The translations under genes and the position numbers were made by a program. From positions 1 through 13,451 of the forward strand of contig DASTHV010000010.1 of assembly GCA_035718045.1 (NCBI GenBank): 13,451 nt of DNA, given 5' to 3'. This document shows positions 1-5,367 of the stretch, in pieces. Source of the DNA: DASTHV01 sp035718045. GTDB lineage: Bacteria > Patescibacteriota > Saccharimonadia > Saccharimonadales > UBA10212. Below the pieces are notes generated by a model, which saw only the letters and a program-made list of their open reading frames with translations, had not been told where the DNA came from and ran no database searches. Within the stretch, counting starts at the first letter, position 1. Each line of letters starts with the position of its first letter.

Positions 1-83
1 TGAGGTAAGTGAGCATCCAACACTTCGTAAACGCTTTTTTTACCAGCGACTATCCGGTCGGTCTTTATGGCTGTGACTTTCAT
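1..83 (-). CDS. N-terminal fragment, probable F420-0 gamma-glutamyl ligase-like protein (partial)
   Basis: Only the first 27 codons lie in the window; the gene continues beyond position 1. The peptide starts MKVTAIKTDRIVAG and then has a VYEVLDAHLP stretch. It resembles the N-terminus of CofE-type coenzyme F420-0:L-glutamate ligases, which open with an 'IKT...pG' strand followed by a 'lyelLd..lp' helix. These enzymes add glutamate to a small-molecule acceptor through an amide bond. CPR genomes often carry such a gene without an obvious F420 pathway, so the true substrate is open. The ATG at 83 is preceded on the minus strand by a GGAAGG about 12 nt upstream, a little far for a Shine-Dalgarno. 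It lies 79 nt downstream of the queuosine transporter on the same strand and may be cotranscribed with it. The family call rests on few residues; any other protein with this N-terminus remains possible. Confidence 0.45.
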   Translation of the reverse strand, partial: MKVTAIKTDRIVAGKKSVYEVLDAHLP

Positions 84-162
84 CCCTTTAGAAATCCTTC
101 CTGAATCAGTTTTGTGAGCATTGTAAATTTGGCGGTGGATAAGCTGGAATTTCTGACGGGAT

Positions 163-840
163 TCATGCGGTGGCCGGCTTCAGTTTAGGATTGGCGGAAC
201 CACGCAGCCACCAGGCGCCCAGATACACTAACGGTGTCTCAACCACCGACAAGCCGCAGCGGATCAGCCAGTAGGGCAGCAGCAGGCTCCATATAAATGA
301 GACGTTTGAACCAAAAGCATCGCCGAGCGCGTAAAAAGCCAGGGTTAAAAAGACTGCCGAGTCCAAAAACTGAGCCACAAAATTGGTTACGTTGTTACGT
401 AGCCACAAGGCTTGGCCCTTCATTTTGTCGCGCAGCCGGGCAAAAATAGCCACATCCATCAGCTCGCTAACCGCGAAGGCCGCTAAGCTGGCCGCCGCTA
501 TACGGATTGAAGAGTGAAAAATCGTGTCGTAGGCCGGCTCGGTGGCCGCGTAGCGGTTGGAGGGCGGCAAGCCGGTAGTTAGCGCGGCGTAAAGGATTAA
601 AAGCCCGACCACAATCAGCCCGCTGTAGACCATACTTCTGGCGCGGGCCCGGCCGTAAACCTCTACCACTACGTCGACCATGGTAAACAGTAGCGGCAGC
701 ACAAAAATCGCTACACTGGCGTTTAAGTGCGCCCAGCTGAAACTGGTTAGCGTAAAGGTTTTGGCGCCCATCAGCTCGGCAGTTACCACACCAAAAATGT
801 AAAGCGCCACAATCAAATCCATTTTCCGAATATTACTCAT
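163..840 (-). CDS. yhhQ: Queuosine precursor transporter (YhhQ/VUT family)
   Basis: Integral membrane protein of 225 residues, the usual size for the YhhQ/VUT (DUF165) family, which imports queuosine precursors such as preQ0/preQ1 for modification of tRNA position 34. About six hydrophobic segments are visible (roughly 7-27, 38-58, 69-89, 113-133, 155-175 and 183-205). Family signatures include VDVVVEVYGRARAR after the second segment, the ISELMD-like AVSELMDVAIFARLRDK and the RNNVTNFVAQFLDSAVF stretch with its conserved Asn, Gln and Asp. The start is fixed by an AGGAGG at 849-854 with an 8-nt spacer. It ends in TGA. No queuosine biosynthesis gene is seen in this window. An inverted repeat abuts the Shine-Dalgarno and could control expression. 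Confidence 0.9.
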   Translation of the reverse strand: MSNIRKMDLIVALYIFGVVTAELMGAKTFTLTSFSWAHLNASVAIFVLPLLFTMVDVVVEVYGRARARSMVYSGLIVVGLLILYAALTTGLPPSNRYAATEPAYDTIFHSSIRIAAASLAAFAVSELMDVAIFARLRDKMKGQALWLRNNVTNFVAQFLDSAVFLTLAFYALGDAFGSNVSFIWSLLLPYWLIRCGLSVVETPLVYLGAWWLRGSANPKLKPATA

Positions 841-848
841 TTCAAAAA

Positions 849-881
849 CCTCCTAAATTACTTGACTTGTTAAGTAATTTA
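849..881 (-). promoter_or_regulatory. Hairpin plus strong Shine-Dalgarno before the queuosine transporter
   Basis: A perfect inverted repeat with 10-nt arms (854-863 and 872-881; TAAATTACTT against AAGTAATTTA) and an 8-nt loop lies directly upstream of the transporter. On the minus strand the hairpin ends exactly where AGGAGG (849-854) begins. It could be an RNA hairpin that gates ribosome access or a dimeric repressor operator. I found no preQ1 riboswitch consensus around it, so queuosine-dependent control is only a guess. Confidence 0.5.
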
Positions 882-937
882 AAGAGCCTCTACAAAACCA
901 GACCAAGTTGTAACACGCTTTGATAACAACATGATAA

Positions 938-1423
938 TCAGTATACCTCAGTTATGACTTTATCCATCGGGATGTCGTGCGGCTCATGCGGCAAGCTGCC
1001 CGGTAAAAAACCGTTTTGGAAACACAGTCCGATTTTCAGCGCCCGCGGCTGCTTTGCTAAGAACCGGTCATACCAGCCGCCGCCCCAACCCAGACGGTAG
1101 TTATCTTTATCAAATCCCAAACAAGGCACAATTATCAGGTCGAATTTTTGACGGGGCAGTGGCGCATTTTCACGATTACTGCCTAAAATAATTTCTACAC
1201 CCGGCTTATTAAGATTACGTTCAACTAGTTGGTTGAACGAGTCTTTAGTATCAACTTCGTTTAAGCTTGTCAGGGATTTATAAATATGGATTTTTTGAAA
1301 TTTTTGCTCGGCGATTTCTGCCAATAGCTTGTCGCAAATAGTACGACTTTTAGCCTCGACTTCAACTTGCTTCATAGCCAGCCGTTTGATTCGCAATTTC
1401 CGGCGCAGCGCTTCTTTACTCAT
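938..1423 (-). CDS. 5-formyltetrahydrofolate cyclo-ligase
   Basis: Converts 5-formyl-THF to 5,10-methenyl-THF with ATP (EC 6.3.3.2), returning a storage folate to the one-carbon pool. The 161-residue protein is short for the family (usually about 180-200). Diagnostic motifs are LGWGGGWYDRFL at residues 111-122 (substrate and ATP loop) and DIPMDKVITE near the C-terminus. The basic N-terminus (MSKEALRRKLRIKRLA) is the usual first helix. I chose the ATG at 1423 over a GTG at 1468: the extra 15 residues are not family-like, and a TATCCT box ends exactly 6 nt before the ATG, as for other genes here. No good Shine-Dalgarno is present. The stop is TGA. folD, which interconverts the product, lies about 0.7 kb away, so the region carries two connected folate steps. 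Confidence 0.9.
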   Translation of the reverse strand: MSKEALRRKLRIKRLAMKQVEVEAKSRTICDKLLAEIAEQKFQKIHIYKSLTSLNEVDTKDSFNQLVERNLNKPGVEIILGSNRENAPLPRQKFDLIIVPCLGFDKDNYRLGWGGGWYDRFLAKQPRALKIGLCFQNGFLPGSLPHEPHDIPMDKVITEVY

Positions 1424-1558
1424 AGCTATAGGATAAAAAAATCCGACAGATATTTCAGCCGGAATCACAGTTAATTATGCCTGGAGGACCACCGTAGCGC
1501 TAATTGCACCTATTATCCAAAGTGGTCAACAGCTCTATATTTTTAATTTGTGCTGAAC

Positions 1559-1789
1559 TTATGCAGCTTGTTGCTCAAGTTTGGATATTCTTTCATCAAA
1601 ATGCTTATTGATTTCATCAATGGCTTCACCAACTCCCGTGAAGCCGTCCAGCATCTCTTTTCTCAGAGCTTCTATTTCCTCTCTGACCGAACCAATTTCT
1701 TCACCAAGCTTGTTGTCAAACCTTGTTTCAGCTTGTGAGATTCTACCATCGATAAATTGTTTCAGATCTTCCAACTGCTCGTCATTCAT
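1559..1789 (-). CDS. Small acidic coiled-coil protein, unknown function
   Basis: A 76-residue soluble protein starting MNDEQLEDLKQFIDGRISQ. Almost the whole chain is a charged helix with heptad-like hydrophobic spacing, e.g. EIGSVREEIEALRKEML and INKHFDERISKLEQQ, separated by a short DGFTGVGEAIDEI stretch. I know similar short 'DGF.GV.EAI..I' coiled-coil proteins mainly from Saccharibacteria-like genomes, but no function is assigned. The frame stays open upstream to 1918, but that extension runs through the duplicated tRNA piece and is not protein-like. The ATG at 1789 is 7 nt after an extended -10 box, which fits a leaderless start. It lies upstream of the cyclo-ligase on the same strand with a 135-nt gap. 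Oligomerisation through the coiled coil is the only safe inference. Confidence 0.7.
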   Translation of the reverse strand: MNDEQLEDLKQFIDGRISQAETRFDNKLGEEIGSVREEIEALRKEMLDGFTGVGEAIDEINKHFDERISKLEQQAA

Positions 1790-1796
1790 AGGAGTT

Positions 1797-1805
1797 ATTT
1801 TAGCA
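1797..1805 (-). promoter_or_regulatory. Extended -10 of the small coiled-coil gene
   Basis: Minus-strand TGCTAAAAT (TGn plus TAAAAT at 1797-1802) sits 7 nt before the ATG at 1789, so transcription would start at or next to the start codon. No clear -35 is visible; the upstream side is the duplicated tRNA fragment. Confidence 0.5.
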
Positions 1806-1810
1806 CGGTT

Positions 1811-1832
1811 TGGAGGGCCTGGAGGGATTCGA
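1811..1832 (-). repeat. Detached copy of the tRNA-Lys 3' end (22-nt direct repeat)
   Basis: These 22 nt are identical and in the same orientation to 2010-2031, the CCA end, acceptor 3' strand and part of the T arm of the tRNA-Lys gene. The copy diverges right after the repeat and cannot form a T stem, so it is not a functional tRNA. Together with 2010-2031 it bounds a 177-nt segment, the arrangement left by integration into a tRNA 3' end or by partial duplication. Confidence 0.75.
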
Positions 1833-1853
1833 GTTACCATGCGCCTGCGCAAA

Positions 1854-1874
1854 CATTTTCTTTTCAAGAAAATG
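1854..1874. repeat. AT-rich inverted repeat inside the tRNA-bounded segment
   Basis: Perfect 9-nt arms CATTTTCTT and AAGAAAATG around a TTC loop, with a further GCG/CGC just outside. It could act as a weak terminator or protein site. It is one of four hairpins within about 150 nt. Confidence 0.45.
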
Positions 1875-1898
1875 CGCAAGGCGGCCAAGCAAGGAAAA

Positions 1899-1923
1899 CA
1901 TGAATGTCCACCGGACATTCATG
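1899..1923. repeat. Perfect 11-bp inverted repeat
   Basis: CATGAATGTCC and GGACATTCATG flank a 3-nt spacer (ACC). There is no T tract on either side, so it is not an intrinsic terminator. It may be a dimeric protein-binding site or a recombination core within the tRNA-bounded segment. Confidence 0.5.
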
Positions 1924-1940
1924 CCCATCTCCACGCTAAG

Positions 1941-1963
1941 GCGTGTCGACGGCTCGAATCCTC
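1941..1963 (+). pseudogene. Degenerate, inverted copy of the tRNA-Lys T-arm region
   Basis: Read on the + strand, GCGTGTCGACGGCTCGAATC (plus CTC) matches the minus-strand tRNA from the end of the anticodon stem through the T arm, with two substitutions and one deleted base. It therefore lies in opposite orientation to the intact gene. It supports repeated rearrangement at this tRNA, but the match is short. Confidence 0.4.
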
Positions 1964-1971
1964 AAAACATA

Positions 1972-2012
1972 CCATATAAAAAGACCTACACTGAGCAGGT
2001 CTTTTTATATGG
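1972..2012 (-). terminator. Intrinsic terminator of tRNA-Lys (symmetric)
   Basis: Perfect 16-nt arms (1972-1987 and 1997-2012) around a 9-nt loop. On the minus strand the hairpin core AGACCT/AGGTCT is followed by a T tract directly beyond the tRNA CCA. An A/T-tract pair on both sides means it could also stop + strand transcription. The last arm overlaps the encoded CCA. Confidence 0.8.
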
Positions 2013-2086
2013 AGGGCCTGGAGGGATTCGAACCCTCGACACGCGGCTTAAGAGGCCGCTGCTCTAACCGACTGAGCTACAGGCCC
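2010..2086 (-). tRNA. tRNA-Lys(CTT)
   Basis: Folds as a canonical cloverleaf. The acceptor GGGCCTG pairs with CAGGCCC. The D arm is GCTC/GAGC. The anticodon stem GCGGC/GCCGC carries loop CTCTTAA, giving anticodon CTT, which reads AAG. The variable region is GTGTC, and the T arm is GAGGG/CCCTC with loop TTCGAAT. CCA is encoded at 2012-2010. The discriminator base is T (position 2013), unusual for bacterial tRNA-Lys, which normally has A. A promoter lies 14 nt upstream and a strong terminator follows at once. A partial copy of its 3' end is found at 1811-1832. Confidence 0.95.
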
Positions 2087-2100
2087 GTGATTACCAGAGA

Positions 2101-2129
2101 ACTTTAGCAAACTACCTCTGTTTTTACAA
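2101..2129 (-). promoter_or_regulatory. Promoter of tRNA-Lys
   Basis: On the minus strand, TTGTAA (2124-2129) and TAAAGT (2101-2106) are separated by 17 nt, and TGC precedes the -10 (extended -10). The tRNA would start about 8 nt downstream of the transcription start. Confidence 0.6.
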
Positions 2130-2138
2130 GGTTTGCGG

Positions 2139-2144
2139 TACAAT
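2139..2144 (+). promoter_or_regulatory. -10 box of folD
   Basis: TACAAT ends 8 nt before the folD ATG, leaving a leader of about 2 nt. No convincing -35 is seen. It lies back to back with the divergent tRNA promoter. Confidence 0.45.
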
Positions 2145-2152
2145 AACGAAGT

Positions 2153-2956
2153 ATGAAATTACTAGATGGTTTGGAATTAGCTGGATTTATTAAAGAACGA
2201 CACTCGCGGCAAGTCCGTAGCCTGCAAGGCGCCAAAATCTTTCCCAAACTGGCCATTGTCCAAGTAAAAGATGACCCCGTAATCAATACTTACGTACGGT
2301 TGAAACAGCAATACGGCGCGGACATCGGCGTAGGAGTTGACGCGCACAAAATCGCCCAGTCCGAGGCGCCAAAAATACTTAACGAGTTAAGTAATGACGA
2401 GACAGTTCATGGTGTGATCGTCCAACTGCCGCTGGCGGACCCGTCGCAGACCGATGAAATTGTTAATTTAGTCGCTTCGCAAAAGGATGTTGATTCTTTA
2501 GGTGACAAATCTAAGTTCGAACCAGCCACGCCCATGGCAATACTGTGGCTTTTAAGCGGTTACAATGTCGATTTGCGGGGTAAAAAAATCTTACTGATTG
2601 GCCGCGGAAAGCTAGTCGGAGCACCACTGGAGAAAATCCTTAAAAAATCGGGCTACGAGGTTGAGGTGATTGACCGCGAAATTGCCGATTTACCGGCTAA
2701 AACCCAAGCGGCGGACGTCATTATTACCGCCACCGGCAGCCCGGCGATTTTATTCCCGGACATGATCAAGCCAAACGCCGTAGTGGTGGACGCCGGCGTG
2801 GCCAGCGAAGACGGTAAGACCGTTGGCGATCTAGCGCCTGAAGTTTACGAACGGCATGATTTAACAGTCACGCCGGAAAAAGGCGGCGTTGGACCTTTGA
2901 CAGTCTGCGCGTTATTTGAAAATGTCATCAGGGCCGCTCAGGATGCCAAAAATTAA
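2153..2956 (+). CDS. folD: Bifunctional methylenetetrahydrofolate dehydrogenase/methenyltetrahydrofolate cyclohydrolase FolD
   Basis: Interconverts 5,10-methylene-, 5,10-methenyl- and 10-formyl-THF in the cytosol, using NAD(P). The 267-residue length is slightly below the usual 280-300. The N-terminal catalytic domain has YVRLKQQ with the expected catalytic Lys51, VIVQLPL with Gln91, and KDVDSLGDKS (residues 111-120) in place of the common KDVDGFHP. The C-terminal nucleotide-binding domain has LLIGRGKLVGAP at 147-158 (usual GRS.IVG.P), ITATGSP and PEKGGVGPLT at 241-250 (usual PVPGGVGPMT). These replacements keep the catalytic residues but mark a divergent, CPR-like FolD. Translation probably starts on a leaderless or nearly leaderless mRNA. 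murI begins inside its last codons, so the two form an operon. Confidence 0.95.
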   Translation: MKLLDGLELAGFIKERHSRQVRSLQGAKIFPKLAIVQVKDDPVINTYVRLKQQYGADIGVGVDAHKIAQSEAPKILNELSNDETVHGVIVQLPLADPSQTDEIVNLVASQKDVDSLGDKSKFEPATPMAILWLLSGYNVDLRGKKILLIGRGKLVGAPLEKILKKSGYEVEVIDREIADLPAKTQAADVIITATGSPAILFPDMIKPNAVVVDAGVASEDGKTVGDLAPEVYERHDLTVTPEKGGVGPLTVCALFENVIRAAQDAKN

Positions 2957-3599
2957 GGTTGGCGTCTTTGACAGCGGGGTAGGCGGCGCTCATGTGGCTC
3001 ACTCGATTGAAAAAGCTATACCTGGCGTTAAAATTGTGCTCAAAGAAGATAAAGCCCACCTGCCGTACGGCAATCGCGATATCGAGGAAATCTATAGTTT
3101 TATAAAACCGATATTCCAAGAGTTTATTGACGAAGGCTGCCAAGTAGTGGTGGTGGCCTGCAACACCGTAACCACCAATTTAATCGGTCGCTTGCGCCAA
3201 GAATTTCCAATACTGATGGTCGGCATGGAACCGATGGTCAAACCGGCGGCCAAGAAAACTCGCTCTAAAATTATCGGCGTCTGCGCCACGCCGCGTACGC
3301 TCTCGAGTGAACGATATAAATGGCTGAAAGAAACCTATGCCCAAAAAGTAAAGGTATTAGAACCAGACTGCGGCGACTGGGCTTTAATGATAGAAGGTAA
3401 CACCTTAGACCGCGAAATAGTCGCAAAAACCATAGAGAATTTGATTGCGGCCGGAGCCGATGAAATCGTGCTAGGCTGCACGCACTACCACTGGATAGAA
3501 GCCATCATCAAAGATATTGCCAGCGGCCGCGCTGAAGTTATTCATCCCGAAAAACCGACCATTGAGCAGCTTAAGAAAGTGCTTTTACAGCTGCCTTAA
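2943..3599 (+). CDS. murI: Glutamate racemase MurI
   Basis: Makes D-glutamate from L-glutamate for peptidoglycan. The 218 residues are short for the family (about 255-270), with loss mainly toward the C-terminus. Key motifs are present: VGVFDSGVGG with Asp10 and Ser11, PYGNR at 41-45, ACNTVTTN with catalytic Cys73, MVGMEPMVKPA, and LGCTHY with catalytic Cys179 followed by His181. The ATG at 2943 (MPKIKVGVFD) is preferred over an upstream in-frame ATG at 2916, because the added nine residues are simply folD sequence in another frame. It overlaps folD by 14 nt, suggesting translational coupling. Its last 29 nt also encode the end of murD on the other strand, the next user of D-glutamate. Confidence 0.92.
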   Translation: MPKIKVGVFDSGVGGAHVAHSIEKAIPGVKIVLKEDKAHLPYGNRDIEEIYSFIKPIFQEFIDEGCQVVVVACNTVTTNLIGRLRQEFPILMVGMEPMVKPAAKKTRSKIIGVCATPRTLSSERYKWLKETYAQKVKVLEPDCGDWALMIEGNTLDREIVAKTIENLIAAGADEIVLGCTHYHWIEAIIKDIASGRAEVIHPEKPTIEQLKKVLLQLP

Positions 3600-4950
3600 A
3601 CTGATTACCACGGTCTTTGTAGTCTTTAAACATTCCAAAACTGGAAGTGCCGCAGGACAGCAAAACGGCGTCGCCGGCCTGGGCCCGCGTCCGGGCTTCG
3701 GCCACGATTTGCGGCATTGTCTGCAAACCTTCGGTAATCGCCGTAAAGTGACGCTGGCGCAGCATTTCGGCTAATTTTGGGCCGATTCTACCAATAGTTA
3801 TGACGTGGCGGACCCGCTCTTTAGAAGTTATTTCTTTTATCAGATCCGTGTAATCCAAGCCTTTATCGTGCCCGCCCAGAATCAGGACTACCGGCTGAAT
3901 CAAGGCCTCAATTGCCACTTGGACCGTATCGGGAGTGGTGCCAAAGGAATCGTCATAATAGGTAACACGGTCAAGTTCACGGACCAATTCAAGACGATGT
4001 TCCAGGCCGGTAAAGCTGGATAGAATCTTTTTTATGGCTTCGGTTTTGGCTTGGCCTTCGACCTTGCTCAGACTGAACCAAACGGCGGTCACCGCAGCGC
4101 AGATATTCTGCAGGTTATGCTCGCCCAAAAGCTTGATATCGTAGCGGCTGATTATCGGCGTCTGATCTTCTCCTACCACGATTTGGCCGTCTGGACCAAC
4201 TAAGGCTCCAGGCTTTTCAAAATAGGGGATTTTACGGCCGGCTGATACGCCGACGATCTGTTTGGAATATTCATTATTTTCAAAATAGATGGCGATGTCG
4301 TCTTTGGTCTGGTATTTGAACATATTGGACTTGGCCCGAAGGTAGTCATCCATATCCGGATGCCAGTCCAGATGCTCTGGAGTTATCATTAAGCAGACAC
4401 CGATATGCGGGCTATAGCTCAGCGTGTATAGCTGGAAGTTTGCCAGCTCCAGGACCACCCAGTCATCGGCCTGGACATCATTTATAAAATCCAGTACTGC
4501 CAAACCAATATTACCGCCCAAAAAGACTTTTTTGCCGGCGGCCTCTAGCATCTTGGCGATGAGCGTGGAGGTTGTACCTTTGCCTTTGGAGCCGGTGACA
4601 CCGATGACATTCTTTGTCTTAACGTTTTCGAAGAAGATATGCTGGATGGTCGTGGCCTTTTTCCAAAAATCCTTATCGTCTTTGAAGGCCTTTTCTAGGT
4701 TCTTAGCGGCCGGTGTGCTGAAGATGATTTTGTCATAGTCCTTGATACCGTCCAGGTAGCTTAAGTCGGCCACATTGCCGGTCAGCCCAGGCTCACGCGC
4801 CGTCTTTAGATACTGGACTTTTACACGGTCGGTCGGAGCCGGGAAGTCATCGCGGGGTTCCTCGCTGGCAATTAAATACTCATGCTCCGGGCCGAAGTAG
4901 CGGAAGGCGCTTTGGGTTTCAACGCCCCAGCCGACTATGGCTATCTTCAT
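3571..4950 (-). CDS. murD: UDP-N-acetylmuramoyl-L-alanine--D-glutamate ligase MurD
   Basis: Cytosolic ATP-dependent ligase that adds D-glutamate to UDP-MurNAc-L-Ala. The 459-residue protein has the three Mur-ligase domains: an N-terminal UDP-binding Rossmann fold (MKIAIVGWG), a central ATPase domain with P-loop GVTGSKGKGTTS at 117-128 and EHLDWH at 192-197, and a C-terminal domain with LGGHDKGLDY (358-367) and the LLSCGTSSFGMF stretch. Lys207 in DYLRAK is placed like the carbamylated lysine of the family; HRLELVREL and YYDDSFGTTPD are the domain-2/3 link. The P-loop, with KGKG where MurD usually has NGK, recalls folylpolyglutamate synthase, but the N-terminal domain is that of MurD. It follows the response regulator by 18 nt, with a -10-like TAAAAT in that gap. 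Its 3' end overlaps murI. Confidence 0.9.
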   Translation of the reverse strand: MKIAIVGWGVETQSAFRYFGPEHEYLIASEEPRDDFPAPTDRVKVQYLKTAREPGLTGNVADLSYLDGIKDYDKIIFSTPAAKNLEKAFKDDKDFWKKATTIQHIFFENVKTKNVIGVTGSKGKGTTSTLIAKMLEAAGKKVFLGGNIGLAVLDFINDVQADDWVVLELANFQLYTLSYSPHIGVCLMITPEHLDWHPDMDDYLRAKSNMFKYQTKDDIAIYFENNEYSKQIVGVSAGRKIPYFEKPGALVGPDGQIVVGEDQTPIISRYDIKLLGEHNLQNICAAVTAVWFSLSKVEGQAKTEAIKKILSSFTGLEHRLELVRELDRVTYYDDSFGTTPDTVQVAIEALIQPVVLILGGHDKGLDYTDLIKEITSKERVRHVITIGRIGPKLAEMLRQRHFTAITEGLQTMPQIVAEARTRAQAGDAVLLSCGTSSFGMFKDYKDRGNQFKAAVKALS

Positions 4951-4956
4951 ATTGTT

Positions 4957-4962
4957 ATTTTA
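4957..4962 (-). promoter_or_regulatory. -10-like box just before murD
   Basis: Minus-strand TAAAAT ends exactly 6 nt before the murD ATG, inside the 18-nt gap after the response regulator. This would put the transcription start on the A of the ATG, giving an internal leaderless promoter in addition to read-through. Confidence 0.4.
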
Positions 4963-4968
4963 CCTGAT

Positions 4969-5346
4969 TTACGCGGCTGTGGCGCTGAGTTGCTTCTTTG
5001 CCAAATCAGCTACTTGGCTCGGTGTCATTTCGGCTTTAACTACAAAGGCGCGGACATGCATGGATTTTAGTTTATCAGGGGCCTCTTGTTCGCTGACGTT
5101 TGTCAGAATGATTACTTTTATTTCTTTGCCCCAATCGGTAGCTCGCATCTTTTCCAGCATTTCGTCGCCGTTCATTTCTGGCATCATAAGATCCAGCAGC
5201 ACGAGGTCCGGTTTCATCTGCTCGCAGAGTTCCAGACCGAGCTTGCCGTTTTCGGCGATCTCTACTTTATAACCCTCGGCTTCGAACTTCAGCCGGTACA
5301 TCTGAGCAATAGCTAAATCATCTTCAACAATCGCAATCTTCGCCAT
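4969..5346 (-). CDS. Single-domain response regulator (CheY-like receiver)
   Basis: A 125-residue receiver domain and nothing else. The acidic pocket is Glu8-Asp9-Asp10, the phosphoacceptor is Asp52 in LVLLDLMMPEMNG, the switch Thr is Thr82 in IILTN, and Lys104 is in FVVKAEM. There is no DNA-binding or enzymatic output domain, so it must act by protein contact or as a phosphorelay intermediate. It lies between an aminotransferase (21 nt upstream) and murD (18 nt downstream) on the same strand, so all three are probably transcribed together. No kinase is adjacent; the nearest is the histidine kinase at 10193-12364, a possible partner by default. The function of the phosphorylation signal is not shown by the sequence. 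Confidence 0.92.
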   Translation of the reverse strand: MAKIAIVEDDLAIAQMYRLKFEAEGYKVEIAENGKLGLELCEQMKPDLVLLDLMMPEMNGDEMLEKMRATDWGKEIKVIILTNVSEQEAPDKLKSMHVRAFVVKAEMTPSQVADLAKKQLSATAA

Positions 5347-5355
5347 CTTATCTAA

Positions 5356-5361
5356 ATACTA
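5356..5361 (-). promoter_or_regulatory. -10-like box just before the response regulator
   Basis: Minus-strand TAGTAT ends 9 nt before the ATG at 5346, in the 21-nt gap after the aminotransferase. It is the same arrangement as at murD and the ThiF-like gene; it could be an internal promoter or chance in AT-rich spacer. Confidence 0.3.
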
Positions 5362-5367
5362 CACTAT

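Noticed and set aside
1469..1558. Possible promoter for the cyclo-ligase (TTGACC, 17 nt, CAATTA on the minus strand)
   Set aside because: The -10 match is poor; a TATCCT box 6 nt before the ATG is at least as plausible. Not strong enough to list.
1559..1918. Longer version of the coiled-coil gene starting at 1918
   Set aside because: The added 43 residues read through the duplicated tRNA fragment and a perfect inverted repeat and are cysteine- and arginine-rich, unlike the rest. The promoter position fits the ATG at 1789.
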